Below are positions 43,573-53,033 of a DNA stretch of 64,000 nucleotides, one piece after another (position 1 is the stretch's first letter; every line of letters starts with the position of its first letter). The position numbers were made by a program, and so were the translations under genes. Source of the stretch: Psychromicrobium lacuslunae (GTDB lineage: Bacteria > Actinomycetota > Actinomycetes > Actinomycetales > Micrococcaceae); assembly GCF_000950575.1 (NCBI RefSeq), contig NZ_CP011005.1, positions 2,418,001 through 2,482,000 on the forward strand, read 5' to 3'. The notes below the pieces were generated by a model that made no database searches, had not been told where the DNA came from, and saw only the letters and a list, made by a program, of their open reading frames with translations.

Positions 43573-44736
43573 ATGCCGTCACTTGACACCACCGCAGTGC
43601 ATGCCGGTCGCGAAGGCCTCACCGAGCAGGGCGTACATGCTGTTCCCATCGACCTTTCAACCACGGCTCCGCTGCCCTCGGTCATCGATGGCGGCCTATC
43701 CTACGAGCAGATGGCAACCGGTGGCCAGCATCAGCCCGGTCAAAGCACCGTTTATCAGCGGCTCTGGAACCCTACCGTGGCACGCTTTGAGGAGGGTGTT
43801 GCCGCTCTCGAAGGCGCCCCCGAGGCGGTTGCCTTCGCCACCGGAATGGCCGCATTGAGCGCCGCTCTATTGGCTGCCACCGCTGGGGCGAAGAAGCACA
43901 TTATCGCGGTGCGGCCACTTTATGGCGGCAGCGATCACCTGCTAGCCTCAGGTCTACTCGGCACCGAGACCAGCTTCGTTCGCCCGGAGGAACTGGCTCA
44001 GGCGCTCCGCGCTGACACCGCACTGATTGTGCTCGAGACGCCCGCGAACCCAAGCTTAGAACTAGTGGACATCGCCGCACTGGTCAATGCCGCGAATGGC
44101 GTGCCTGTTTTGGTTGACAACACTTTCGCCAGCCCGATCTTGCAACAACCGCTCAAGCACGGTGCCAGCATGGTGTTGCACAGCGCTACCAAGTTTCTAG
44201 GCGGGCACGGCGATGCGATGGGCGGCGTGGTTGCCGGTGACCCTGATTGGAGCAAACGGCTACGCCAAGTAAGGGCGATCACTGGCGGCATCCTGACTCC
44301 CTGGCCAGCTTATCTGCTGCACCGCGGCCTGGCCACGCTACCGGTCCGAATGCGGGCGCAGCAAGAATCGGCGACCAAACTTGCCTCGGCCTTGGCTCAG
44401 CACGAACTTGTCACGCAAGTCTTCTACCCGGGCCTGCCCGAGTGCGATCCGCAGGGTCTGATTGGCACCCAAATGGCCGGACCGGGTTCGCTACTGGCCT
44501 TTGAACTAGCGAGCGCCGAGCATGCCGAACGTGTCCCGGCCGCGGTGTCGCTGATCACACACGCGGTCTCATTGGGCGGTGTTGACACCCTGATTCAGCA
44601 CCCGGCTGGCCTCACTCATCGCCCGGTAGCGGACGAAGCCAAGCCGCACGCCAACCTGCTCCGGCTCTCAATCGGCCTCGAGGGCGCTGAAGATCTGAGC
44701 GCCGATTTACTGCAAGCAATCGAAAGCACCGCGTGA
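43573..44736 (+). CDS. Cys/Met-metabolism PLP-dependent enzyme (cystathionine gamma-lyase/synthase-like)
   Basis: This 387-residue enzyme is of the trans-sulfuration family. The PLP Lys lies in LHSATKFLGGHGDAMGG. Upstream are the cofactor-phosphate segment FATGMAALSAAL, a Tyr-containing VYQRLWNPT, and VDNTFASPILQQPLKHGA. The C-terminal VSLGGVDTLIQHPAGLTH and RLSIGLEGAEDL are typical. Members can act as cystathionine gamma-synthase, gamma-lyase, methionine gamma-lyase or O-acetylhomoserine sulfhydrylase; motif reading alone does not separate them. A GTAGGAGAAT ribosome site precedes the ATG. An MFS exporter gene follows at 53 bases. Confidence 0.9.
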   Translation: MPSLDTTAVHAGREGLTEQGVHAVPIDLSTTAPLPSVIDGGLSYEQMATGGQHQPGQSTVYQRLWNPTVARFEEGVAALEGAPEAVAFATGMAALSAALLAATAGAKKHIIAVRPLYGGSDHLLASGLLGTETSFVRPEELAQALRADTALIVLETPANPSLELVDIAALVNAANGVPVLVDNTFASPILQQPLKHGASMVLHSATKFLGGHGDAMGGVVAGDPDWSKRLRQVRAITGGILTPWPAYLLHRGLATLPVRMRAQQESATKLASALAQHELVTQVFYPGLPECDPQGLIGTQMAGPGSLLAFELASAEHAERVPAAVSLITHAVSLGGVDTLIQHPAGLTHRPVADEAKPHANLLRLSIGLEGAEDLSADLLQAIESTA

Positions 44737-44789
44737 AGCTGACAGCCGCAGAATCGGTTTCCTGAGGCAAAGAGTCCTACCATGAACTA

Positions 44790-46043
44790 GTGACTTCTAA
44801 CTCCGGTGACCAGCTTTGGCAAGGCCACCTGCGAGGCAGCAAGTCATATCAAAGGATCCTGTTGGCGCTCGCCTGCGCTGGCGTTGCCACCTTTGCTCAG
44901 CTTTACTCCTTGCAGGGCGTACTGCCGCTGCTCGCCGCGGATCTGCGAGTGTCGGCTGCCGAGGCGGCGCTCAGCGTTTCCACCGCCACCATCGGCTTGG
45001 CGATTGCGGTGATTCCCTGGTCGGCGCTGGCTGACCGGATTGGCAGGCTTCGAGCCATGTCTATTGCGGTGATTGCGGCTACTGTGCTGGGGTTGCTCGT
45101 GCCGCTGATGCCCACCCTGAGTTCAATTTTGTTGCTCAGGTTCTTCGAAGGCCTGGCGCTCGGCGGCATCCCGGCCTTGGCTCTGGCCTATCTGACCGAG
45201 GAAGTGCACCGGATGCACGCGGCCATCGCGGCCGGAAGCTACGTCGCGGGCACCACGATCGGAGGCTTATCGGGCCGAGTGATCGCCGGTCCGATCGGAG
45301 ACCTGGCGGGATGGCGCACCGGCGTGCTGCTGGTCAGCTTGCTGGCCACCATGGCTTCGGCCGGCTTCATTCTATTAGCACCAAAACAGCGCGGCTTTGT
45401 CCGGCTTGGCAAGGCAGCGGAGGGCAGCCCTGGCCTGCTTTCTCGGCTCGGCAGCAACCTGAAGAACCCCGGCTTATTGGCACTCTATGCTCAAGGCTTC
45501 TTGCTGATGGGCGGTTTCGTCGCGGTATACAACTATCTGGGGTTCCGGCTCGAAGCAGCGCCATTCTTGCTACCCACTGCAGTGACTAGTCTGCTCTTTC
45601 TCGCCTATCTGGCCGGCACCTTCTCCTCTCGACTGGTCGGCAGCTTGAGCGCTCGCTTCGGACGCCGGAACATGCTGGCGCTGAGCACTCTGGTGATGGC
45701 CCTCGGCGTCGCCTTGACCATGGTTCCCACCGTGCTGATGGTGCTCTTCGGCCTGCTGGTACTAACCGCCGGGTTCTTCGCGGCGCACGCGGTCGCTTCT
45801 GGCTGGGCACCGGCCCGAGCCAGCGTCGGTCGGGCACAAGCCGCCTCGTTATATAACCTCTGCTACTACGCCGGTTCCAGCCTGATCGGCTGGTGGGGAG
45901 GCTTGGTGTTCCAGCAGCTGGGTTGGAATGCGCTCGCGCTGACGGTGATCGCGCTGGCCCTGCTGGCTACGCTCTGGGCCTGGTTCGCGCTACGCCCCTC
46001 CACCGACGGCCCTTCTGCCGCACACTCAGTCGGAACAGTTTGA
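44790..46043 (+). CDS. MFS transporter (drug/metabolite efflux type)
   Basis: This 417-residue, 12-helix MFS protein has a GTG start. The loop between helices 2 and 3 reads DRIGRLRAMSIAV and its C-half counterpart SARFGRRNMLALS. Helix 5 carries AGSYVAGTTIGGLSGRVIAGPIGD, like motif C antiporters, so export by proton antiport is likely. It resembles YnfM-type or arabinose/sulfonamide-like efflux proteins. Adjacency to the PLP enzyme hints at amino-acid or thiol export, but the substrate is unknown. Confidence 0.88.
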   Translation: MTSNSGDQLWQGHLRGSKSYQRILLALACAGVATFAQLYSLQGVLPLLAADLRVSAAEAALSVSTATIGLAIAVIPWSALADRIGRLRAMSIAVIAATVLGLLVPLMPTLSSILLLRFFEGLALGGIPALALAYLTEEVHRMHAAIAAGSYVAGTTIGGLSGRVIAGPIGDLAGWRTGVLLVSLLATMASAGFILLAPKQRGFVRLGKAAEGSPGLLSRLGSNLKNPGLLALYAQGFLLMGGFVAVYNYLGFRLEAAPFLLPTAVTSLLFLAYLAGTFSSRLVGSLSARFGRRNMLALSTLVMALGVALTMVPTVLMVLFGLLVLTAGFFAAHAVASGWAPARASVGRAQAASLYNLCYYAGSSLIGWWGGLVFQQLGWNALALTVIALALLATLWAWFALRPSTDGPSAAHSVGTV

Positions 46044-46111
46044 ACCGACCTCGGGCCTTTCAGATCCTTGGCCTAGCCGTGGGCCAGCCACTCTCGGCTA
46101 GGCTTAGACCA

Positions 46112-46831
46112 ATGAATGAGAGCACGTATCGCCAACAGCCGGTGTCCTTTGTGCGCCGCGGTAGCCGTCTGCAAGGGCGCCGTCAGAAAGCCTGGGAAGA
46201 ACACAGCGAGCGCTACCTTCTTGAGGTGCCACGCCTGGTCGCCGATACCTCGGTGCACCCCGACTATCGCTTCGACGCCGCAAAGGTTTTTGGCCGAAGC
46301 GCGGAATTAGTTGTCGAGGTGGGTTCCGGCCTGGGCGAAGCGATAGTGCATGCTGCTAGCACCCAGCCGGACCGTGATTTCCTCGCCGTCGAGGTGTATT
46401 TGCCGGGCTTGGCACAGACCATTCAGCGCGCCGCCGCTCAAGAACTGAGCAACCTACGCGTGGTGCAGGCCAATGCTCCGGAGGTGCTCAGCTCGATGAT
46501 CCCGGCGGGCAGCATTTCCGAGGTCTGGACGTTCTTTCCAGACCCTTGGCCAAAGAGCAAACATGAGAAACGACGCCTGGTAACCGTGTCCTTTGCTGAG
46601 CTGGTGGCGACTTCCCTGGCACCGGGCGGTCTGTGGCGACTGGCCACCGATTGGGAACACTACGCGGAACAAATGCTTGAGGTAGGCAGCAATTCGAGCC
46701 TGCGGAATGTCCATCCAGACTGGGCACCACGTTTTGAGGGTCGAGTCATTACCAGTTTCGAAAACAAGGCTCAGCTGGCCGGCCGAGAAATCCATGATTT
46801 GACCTTCCAGAAAGAGCTGCCCACGAAATAG
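46112..46831 (+). CDS. trmB: tRNA (guanine-N7)-methyltransferase
   Basis: This is a SAM-dependent methyltransferase of about 239 residues that makes m7G46 in tRNA. I use ATG 46112 (MNESTY); the open frame extends upstream into the MFS gene without homology. The SAM motif is VVEVGSGLGEAIVHAA, followed by FLAVEVYLPGLAQTI. The family signature VWTFFPDPWPKSKHEKRRLV is intact, as is LATDWEHYAEQML. All are standard for TrmB. The gene stands downstream of the transporter and upstream of the EEP protein with no obvious operon partner. Confidence 0.96.
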   Translation: MNESTYRQQPVSFVRRGSRLQGRRQKAWEEHSERYLLEVPRLVADTSVHPDYRFDAAKVFGRSAELVVEVGSGLGEAIVHAASTQPDRDFLAVEVYLPGLAQTIQRAAAQELSNLRVVQANAPEVLSSMIPAGSISEVWTFFPDPWPKSKHEKRRLVTVSFAELVATSLAPGGLWRLATDWEHYAEQMLEVGSNSSLRNVHPDWAPRFEGRVITSFENKAQLAGREIHDLTFQKELPTK

Positions 46832-47003
46832 CAATCGGCGATAGCCGGTCAGCAAGAGGCGGTATCTGCCAGGAAAACTAAAATCAGACTCTGGTATGAG
46901 CTAGCAGTGATCACGCGGCAGAATCGGAAGGTCACCGCCTCGGTGTTACCCAACCGTGCGATTTCTACAGCACTCGCACAGCCTCACCAGTCATCGTAAA
47001 ACT

Positions 47004-47984
47004 ATGGACACCACCGTAATGTACCGGCTCGATCCGGATCAGCCGCGTGAGCGAGCCGTCCCCGGACGTCCCCGGGCCGGTCATGTGCGAGTACTCGCCG
47101 CTACCGTGGTGGTACTTTTCAGCCTGGCCCTAGCACTGATCTTGGCCGGCCATCGGCTGATCCCCGACATCGGGGAATGGACAATGGGGCTGGAGAGCTT
47201 CCTGCCCTGGCTTGGGCTACTCAGCGTCTTGCTGCTGATCCCCGCGATCCGATCGAGATCAGCGCTAGCTTGGTTCGCTTGGTTAGTACCGGTGCTGGTC
47301 TGGGCGCTGGTTTTCGTGCCGAACATCCTGCCTGGCACCGCCAGCACAACCGGCAGCAACAAGCTCAGCGTGGCCACACAGAACCTGCAAGGCTACAACG
47401 GTTCGCTGTCCAGCAAGGATGCCCTGATAGCGCAGGATGCTGATCTAGTGGCGCTGCAGGAAGTGAAGACTCCGGAAGCCTTGGATGAACTGCTAGCCAA
47501 GTATCCCTACCAGGAACGAGTGGGCACGGTTGCGCTGCTGAGTAAATATCCGTTCAAGGAATCCGCTGGCCTGGACCTCAACGGCTTCTCTTCCTATCGG
47601 GCGCTGCACGCTACAGTGCAAACACCCTCTGGCGACGTGAGCGTCTATGTAGTGCACGGCGCTTCGGTGAGCGGTGGAGACCACAGCGCCCGCGATGAGA
47701 TGCTGAACGACCTACAGCAGCGTCTCGCTCAAGACCCCGCCCCGCGGCTACTGGTGATGGGGGATTTCAACGCGGCCCCCACCAACCGAATCATGGACGG
47801 CTTCAACAACCAACTGCAAGAGAAGCTCTCCAGTAGCGGTGGTTTTGGTTTCACCTGGCCTGCCAAGTTCCCGGTTACCCGTCCCGATCACATCCTGAGT
47901 AAAGGCTTTAGCATCACCGATTCCTCGGTACTGGCCCCCATTGGCAGCGATCACTTGGGACTGAGCAATAATCTTAGCTATTAA
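47004..47984 (+). CDS. Membrane-anchored endonuclease/exonuclease/phosphatase family protein
   Basis: This protein has about 326 residues. I take ATG 47004 (MDTTVM), although ATG 47019 is also possible; neither has a good ribosome site. Three N-terminal helices (about 30-110) precede an extracellular EEP domain: VATQNLQGYNG, DLVALQEVKTPE with the metal Glu, VYVVHGAS, VMGDFNAAPTN and the terminal SDHLGLSNN with the catalytic Asp-His. This is the YafD/VanJ-like layout, in which the enzyme domain faces outward and may cleave phosphodiesters or phosphoesters of lipids or nucleic acids. The substrate is unknown. Confidence 0.88.
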   Translation: MDTTVMYRLDPDQPRERAVPGRPRAGHVRVLAATVVVLFSLALALILAGHRLIPDIGEWTMGLESFLPWLGLLSVLLLIPAIRSRSALAWFAWLVPVLVWALVFVPNILPGTASTTGSNKLSVATQNLQGYNGSLSSKDALIAQDADLVALQEVKTPEALDELLAKYPYQERVGTVALLSKYPFKESAGLDLNGFSSYRALHATVQTPSGDVSVYVVHGASVSGGDHSARDEMLNDLQQRLAQDPAPRLLVMGDFNAAPTNRIMDGFNNQLQEKLSSSGGFGFTWPAKFPVTRPDHILSKGFSITDSSVLAPIGSDHLGLSNNLSY

Positions 47985-48007
47985 GCCACCAGCGACCCAT
48001 CCGAGAG

Positions 48008-48424
48008 CTAGCTTTTGCGGTGTGGGCGCCAGACCACCACGGCTTGGGAACGCGGCAGCGGACGCTCGCCACGATTGAGCCGCACCACGTCACCGGCTAA
48101 GCCAGCGGCAAAGATCCGGGCGGCATCGCCTCGCTCCCTGAGTTCTGTGCTCAACTCCTTGACCTTGGCTTGCAGCGCGGCAACCTGGTTTTCAAGTTCC
48201 AGAATGCGCTTAATGCCTTCAAGGGAAACCCCTGATTGGGAGAGTCTTTGCACCTCGCGTAAAAGGTCCACATCATGTTGAGAGTAACGCCGGGAACGCC
48301 CAGGAGCACGACTCGGTGAGACCAAGCCCAAGCGGTCGTACTGCCTGAGGGTTTGCGGGTGCATCTCGGCCAGTTCGGCTGCTACCGAAATAACAAAAAT
48401 GGGGGCATGTGGGTCATCGGCCAC
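48008..48424 (-). CDS. hspR: Heat-shock repressor HspR
   Basis: This 138-residue MerR-fold repressor of the actinobacterial dnaK operon and clpB binds HAIR sites and uses DnaK as co-repressor. The recognition part reads VISVAAELAEMHPQTLRQYDRLGLV, SRRYSQHDVDLLREVQRLSQSGVSLEGIKRIL, followed by a coiled coil (LENQVAALQAKVKELSTEL) and a C-terminal tail. It is the last gene of the dnaK-grpE-dnaJ-hspR operon, 30 bases after dnaJ. Three matches to its operator are seen in this window (33996, 52111, 52137). Confidence 0.96.
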   Translation of the reverse strand: MADDPHAPIFVISVAAELAEMHPQTLRQYDRLGLVSPSRAPGRSRRYSQHDVDLLREVQRLSQSGVSLEGIKRILELENQVAALQAKVKELSTELRERGDAARIFAAGLAGDVVRLNRGERPLPRSQAVVVWRPHRKS

Positions 48425-48454
48425 CGTGCTACTCCCTCCCGACCGAGGCGAACA

Positions 48455-49429
48455 TTAGAGCTTCGCCTTGGCGGCCAGCTCAGCCCGCGGATCACCGTCA
48501 TCGGTCGCCGCAGCAAAGTCACGGACTGCTTGTTCGGCCTCTTTGTTCAATTTCTGCGGGGTAACCACGTCCACCGTCACGAGTAAATCACCGGTGGCCT
48601 TGCTGGTTTTGATCCCCTTACCCTTGACTCGCAGGGTGCGTCCTGACGGGGTGCCCGCCGGGATGCGCACCTTGACCGATTCGCCATCCAGGGTGGGCAC
48701 GGTGATATCCGCACCTAGGGCGGCCTCCGGGAAGGTCACTGGAACGTGGATCCGAATATTATCGCCATCGCGGCCGAAGAAGTCGTGCGGTTTGACGTGC
48801 ACGGCAACCATTAGATCGCCGGGGCCAGCCGAACCGGGCTGTCCCTTGCCACGTACCCGGACTTTCTGTCCGTCCTTGATTCCTGCCGGAATCCGGACCT
48901 CAATCACTTCACCGGAAGGCTCCTTGAGCCCAATCGTGGTTCCCTTCACGGAGCCCGCGAAGGAAATCGTAGTCTGCGCATTACGATCGGCGCCCTTGGT
49001 GGGACGCGGTTGCTGATAGCCCTGATAAGCAGAGCCGAAGATATCAGCGAACTCGGGCGGTAAACCGGAGGCATCGAAACCACCGCCGCGGCTGCTTCGG
49101 CTGGAGCGCCCGGCATTGAACAGTCCGCCGAACATATCGTCGAAGCCAGCACTGCCCTGAGCACCGGAGCCGCCAGCACTAAACCGGGCACCAGAACCCA
49201 TCGCCCGAATCGCGTCGTACTGCTCGCGATCCTCGGCATTGGAAAGCACCGAGTAGGCCTCGGAGATGTCTTTGAACTTCTTCTCTGCGGCCTCATCACC
49301 CTGATTTTGATCGGGGTGGTATTTGCGGGCCATCTTGCGGTAGGTCTTCTTAATGTCCGCTTCGCTGGCGTCCTTGGAGACACCGAGGATTGCGTAGAAG
49401 TCCTTATCGACCCAGTCCTGACTAGCCAA
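48455..49429 (-). CDS. dnaJ: J-domain co-chaperone DnaJ (zinc-finger-less type)
   Basis: This 324-residue J-protein stimulates the DnaK ATPase. The J-domain (about 9-75) has the essential HPD (RKYHPDQNQ). A Gly/Ser/Phe-rich linker with FDDMFGGLF follows, then two C-terminal beta domains (VRIPAGIKDGQKVRVRGKGQPG and VRIPAGTPSGRTLRVKGKGI). There are no CxxCxGxG repeats, so this is a type-B (CbpA-like) DnaJ rather than the canonical type A. A zinc-finger paralogue, often near hrcA, would be expected elsewhere in the genome. It is separated from grpE by 145 bases with a strong structure. Confidence 0.94.
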   Translation of the reverse strand: MASQDWVDKDFYAILGVSKDASEADIKKTYRKMARKYHPDQNQGDEAAEKKFKDISEAYSVLSNAEDREQYDAIRAMGSGARFSAGGSGAQGSAGFDDMFGGLFNAGRSSRSSRGGGFDASGLPPEFADIFGSAYQGYQQPRPTKGADRNAQTTISFAGSVKGTTIGLKEPSGEVIEVRIPAGIKDGQKVRVRGKGQPGSAGPGDLMVAVHVKPHDFFGRDGDNIRIHVPVTFPEAALGADITVPTLDGESVKVRIPAGTPSGRTLRVKGKGIKTSKATGDLLVTVDVVTPQKLNKEAEQAVRDFAAATDDGDPRAELAAKAKL

Positions 49430-49469
49430 GGTATCTCCTTTCGTACGTTTTGATCTTCACGATGAGGGC

Positions 49470-49568
49470 TGCTCCAGCAGTTTTCCGCCCCTTTGGCACG
49501 AGGCTTCGCGTGTCGCTGACGCGCCACGCGGGGGCTCGTGAGGCGGGGCTAAAAAAACTGCTGGAGCA
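49470..49568. repeat. Long extended inverted repeat between grpE and dnaJ
   Basis: TGCTCCAGCAGTTTT (49470-49484) pairs perfectly with AAAACTGCTGGAGCA (49554-49568). Inside this, GCCCC (49487-49491) pairs with GGGGC (49545-49549), CACGAG (49497-49502) with CTCGTG (49535-49540), and CGCGTG (49507-49512) with CACGCG (49525-49530). The result is a collinear ~99-nt imperfect hairpin inside the heat-shock operon. It may be an mRNA processing or attenuation structure, or an inserted palindromic element. Confidence 0.8.
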
Positions 49569-49574
49569 ACCCTC

Positions 49575-50180
49575 CTATTCAGGTACTGCAACAATAACTT
49601 GCGCAGCCCGGAGAACTCGTTCGCCCTTGCGGTAGCCGGAGCGAAGCACTTGGCTGACCGAATCGACCTGCACTTCGGCGCTGGGCTGTTGGATCAGCGC
49701 CTCGTGCACGGTGGGGTCGAAAGCAACTCCGGTCTCGTCGATGCGCTCCAGCCCATAGGTCTGTAGCGCGGCTTCGAGTTTGACCGCGATGGCCGCGAAT
49801 GGGCCCTCGGTGAGGTCTCCGTGCGTGCGGGCCGCGTCGACGTCGTCGAGCACCGGCAGCAGCGAGTTCAGCATGCCGATCACGGCGCTCTCCCCGGCAA
49901 CCGCGCGGTCGCGTTCGACCCGCTTGCGGTAGTTCACATACTCGGCCTGCAAACGGAGCAAATCGTTCTTGAGCTCCGCCGCATCCGCTTGTTCGCTACC
50001 CTGGGCGACCGACTCATCGGCGGGCACCTCGGCGTTGTTCAGGATGTCTTCGACCTGAGCCAAGGGATCCTGATCGGACTCGGCCGAGGGGCCGGTCTGC
50101 TCGACCGGCTCCTCCGCTGAGTTGCCCACCTCAGGGTTGTCCTTTTCAGGACCGTCGTAGTTGTTGTCCTGATCAGACAT
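49575..50180 (-). CDS. grpE: Nucleotide-exchange factor GrpE
   Basis: This 201-residue DnaK cofactor speeds ADP release. An acidic, low-complexity N-terminus (about 1-60) leads into a long dimerising helix (LKNDLLRLQAEYVNYRKRVERDRAV). The head domain has GVAFDPTVHEALIQQPSAEV and VSQVLRSGYRKGERVLRAAQVIV, the family signature. Its ATG is two bases after the dnaK stop, so it is translationally coupled to DnaK. Confidence 0.97.
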   Translation of the reverse strand: MSDQDNNYDGPEKDNPEVGNSAEEPVEQTGPSAESDQDPLAQVEDILNNAEVPADESVAQGSEQADAAELKNDLLRLQAEYVNYRKRVERDRAVAGESAVIGMLNSLLPVLDDVDAARTHGDLTEGPFAAIAVKLEAALQTYGLERIDETGVAFDPTVHEALIQQPSAEVQVDSVSQVLRSGYRKGERVLRAAQVIVAVPE

Positions 50181-50182
50181 GA

Positions 50183-52054
<1,872 letters not shown>

Positions 52055-52102
52055 GGTGTTCCTTTCATTGAACGACTTAGTAAGTTGAGTGCTCTGAGAT
52101 CA

Positions 52103-52130
52103 ATTCTATAGTTGAGTCGATCGTTGTCAA
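52103..52130 (-). promoter_or_regulatory. dnaK promoter (vegetative type)
   Basis: Read on the minus strand, TTGACA (52130-52125) and TAGAAT (52108-52103) are separated by 16 bases, close to the housekeeping consensus. The promoter sits 49-76 bases before the dnaK ATG. A HAIR-like site (52111-52131) covers the -35 box and spacer, consistent with direct occlusion by HspR. Confidence 0.75.
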
Positions 52131-52131
52131 G
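52111..52131 (-). promoter_or_regulatory. HAIR-like HspR site overlapping the dnaK promoter
   Basis: GTTGAGT-CGATCGT-TGTCAAG matches the HAIR consensus at 11 of 14 arm positions with the exact 7-base spacer. It overlaps the -35 box. A further weak GTTGAGT half-site is at 52084-52090, 27 bases away, as if sites were phased along the helix. Confidence 0.65.
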
Positions 52132-52136
52132 TTGAA

Positions 52137-52157
52137 CTTGAGCGTGGTGCACTCAAC
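52137..52157 (-). promoter_or_regulatory. HAIR HspR site upstream of dnaK
   Basis: CTTGAGC-GTGGTGC-ACTCAAC matches the HAIR consensus CTTGAGT-N7-ACTCAAG at 12 of 14 arm positions. It lies directly upstream of the -35 region, 26 bases from the neighbouring HAIR-like site. Confidence 0.82.
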
Positions 52158-52230
52158 TTCGAAAAATACAGAATGTAGGAGCTAGAGCGACACCTAACAC
52201 CCAGGCAACAGAAGTGGAACCCCCACCCCA

Positions 52231-52310
52231 TCCCTCCCCAGCGAATCTGCATTTCCAGCAGGGAGGGCCAGCTTGCCCCACTGAACAGCAGGATTCACCG
52301 GGGAGGGCTG
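52231..52310. repeat. Dispersed imperfect palindrome, copy B
   Basis: This is the second copy of the element at 16481-16560, in the same orientation and with an ungapped alignment. The left arm (from 52232, CCCTCCCCAGCGAATC) is an imperfect inverted copy of the right arm (to 52307, whose complement reads CCCTCCCCGGTGAATC): 14 of 16 outer bases pair. The centre contains AGCT. It sits between dnaK and the divergent ArsR gene, upstream of the HAIR sites. Confidence 0.65.
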
Positions 52311-52352
52311 CCGGCAGGGGGCCTGCGGCAACACCTCTAAAGTTGAGTTGAT

Positions 52353-52411
52353 ATGTACACCTACTCGACACGTCGCGCTGATGTGTCGAAAAAACGCTGC
52401 AAAATGTACAC
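52353..52411. repeat. Direct ATGTACAC repeats flanking a TCGACAC dyad
   Basis: ATGTACAC occurs at 52353-52360 and 52404-52411. Between them lies the dyad TCGACAC (52365-52371) / GTGTCGA (52383-52389). No convincing gene occupies 52311-52580; a small open frame there has no ribosome site or recognisable sequence. The motifs could be binding sites or remnants of an inserted sequence. Confidence 0.5.
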
Positions 52412-52580
52412 GTCTACGGCTCCCATCAAGAAGGCGACACTCTCACGCCCGGTTCGCAGCAAACTCTGCACCACAACGCCTACAGCGCACAGCTCGGCGC
52501 GAACCGTGCACAACAGCGCTTGTGCCATCGTTCGAGAACGCCGCTAGCAGAACCCGTCGCAATAAACTTTCCACCAGCCC

Positions 52581-52638
52581 TTGACTCCCTGATCCCATTT
52601 CTGCTATTTTCCATATATGGAAAGTTCCAAGTTTGGAA
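52581..52638 (+). promoter_or_regulatory. ArsR-gene promoter with two operator palindromes over the start codon
   Basis: TTGACT (52581-52586) and TATTTT (52605-52610) with an 18-base spacer form a promoter. Its predicted start point is at or next to the ATG (52617). Two palindromes follow side by side: TTTCCATATATGGAAA (52608-52623), which contains the ATG, and TTCCAAGTTTGGAA (52625-52638), which lies in the coding sequence. They are likely autoregulatory operators of the encoded repressor on a leaderless transcript. Confidence 0.75.
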
Positions 52639-53033
52639 AATACGAAATCAACACCGAGCGAGATGCTCTGCTTGATGCGATCTTTTCCGCCTTGGCACAT
52701 CCGGTCCGCAGAGGGCTGGTTGACCTGCTACACGAGAGCGATGCAACGGTCAACGAGCTGGCTGCACACTTCGAGTTAGGCACTCCGGCCATTTCGAAGC
52801 ATCTGACCATCCTGGAAAAGGCTGGCCTGATCAAAAGAACTGTTAATCAGCAATGGCGCACCTGCAGTTTGGAGCCGCAAGGTTTCCTGCAGCTTCGAGA
52901 CTGGACCCAGCACTACGCCAGACTCTGGGAGGGCAGCTGGCAACGCTTAGACAAACTCCTGAATACGCTCAGCAGCGAAGAACCTCAAAAGAAATCAGCA
53001 GCAGCACAAGAAAAGGACAAGGATCATGACTGA
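52617..53033 (+). CDS. ArsR-family transcriptional repressor
   Basis: This 138-residue winged-helix protein opens after a short leader with LLDAIFSALAHPVRRGLVDLL and has the recognition region VNELAAHFELGTPAISKHLTILEKAGLI. A Trp-rich segment follows (LRDWTQHYARLWEGSWQRLDKLL). It lacks the metal-binding CxC of arsenic or cadmium sensors and belongs to the group paired with AHSA1/SRPBCC proteins. Its end overlaps the AHSA1 gene by eight bases. There is no Shine-Dalgarno site, and the ATG lies inside an operator palindrome, so a leaderless autoregulated mRNA is likely. Confidence 0.92.
   Translation: MESSKFGKYEINTERDALLDAIFSALAHPVRRGLVDLLHESDATVNELAAHFELGTPAISKHLTILEKAGLIKRTVNQQWRTCSLEPQGFLQLRDWTQHYARLWEGSWQRLDKLLNTLSSEEPQKKSAAAQEKDKDHD

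Noticed and set aside
45893-46111. Upstream extension of the trmB frame
   Set aside because: It overlaps the end of the MFS transporter gene and carries no TrmB similarity; ATG 46112 gives the normal length.
52348-52584. Small plus-strand frame of 78 codons upstream of the ArsR gene
   Set aside because: Irregular Arg/Thr/Ser-rich composition, no ribosome site and no similarity that I can recognise.
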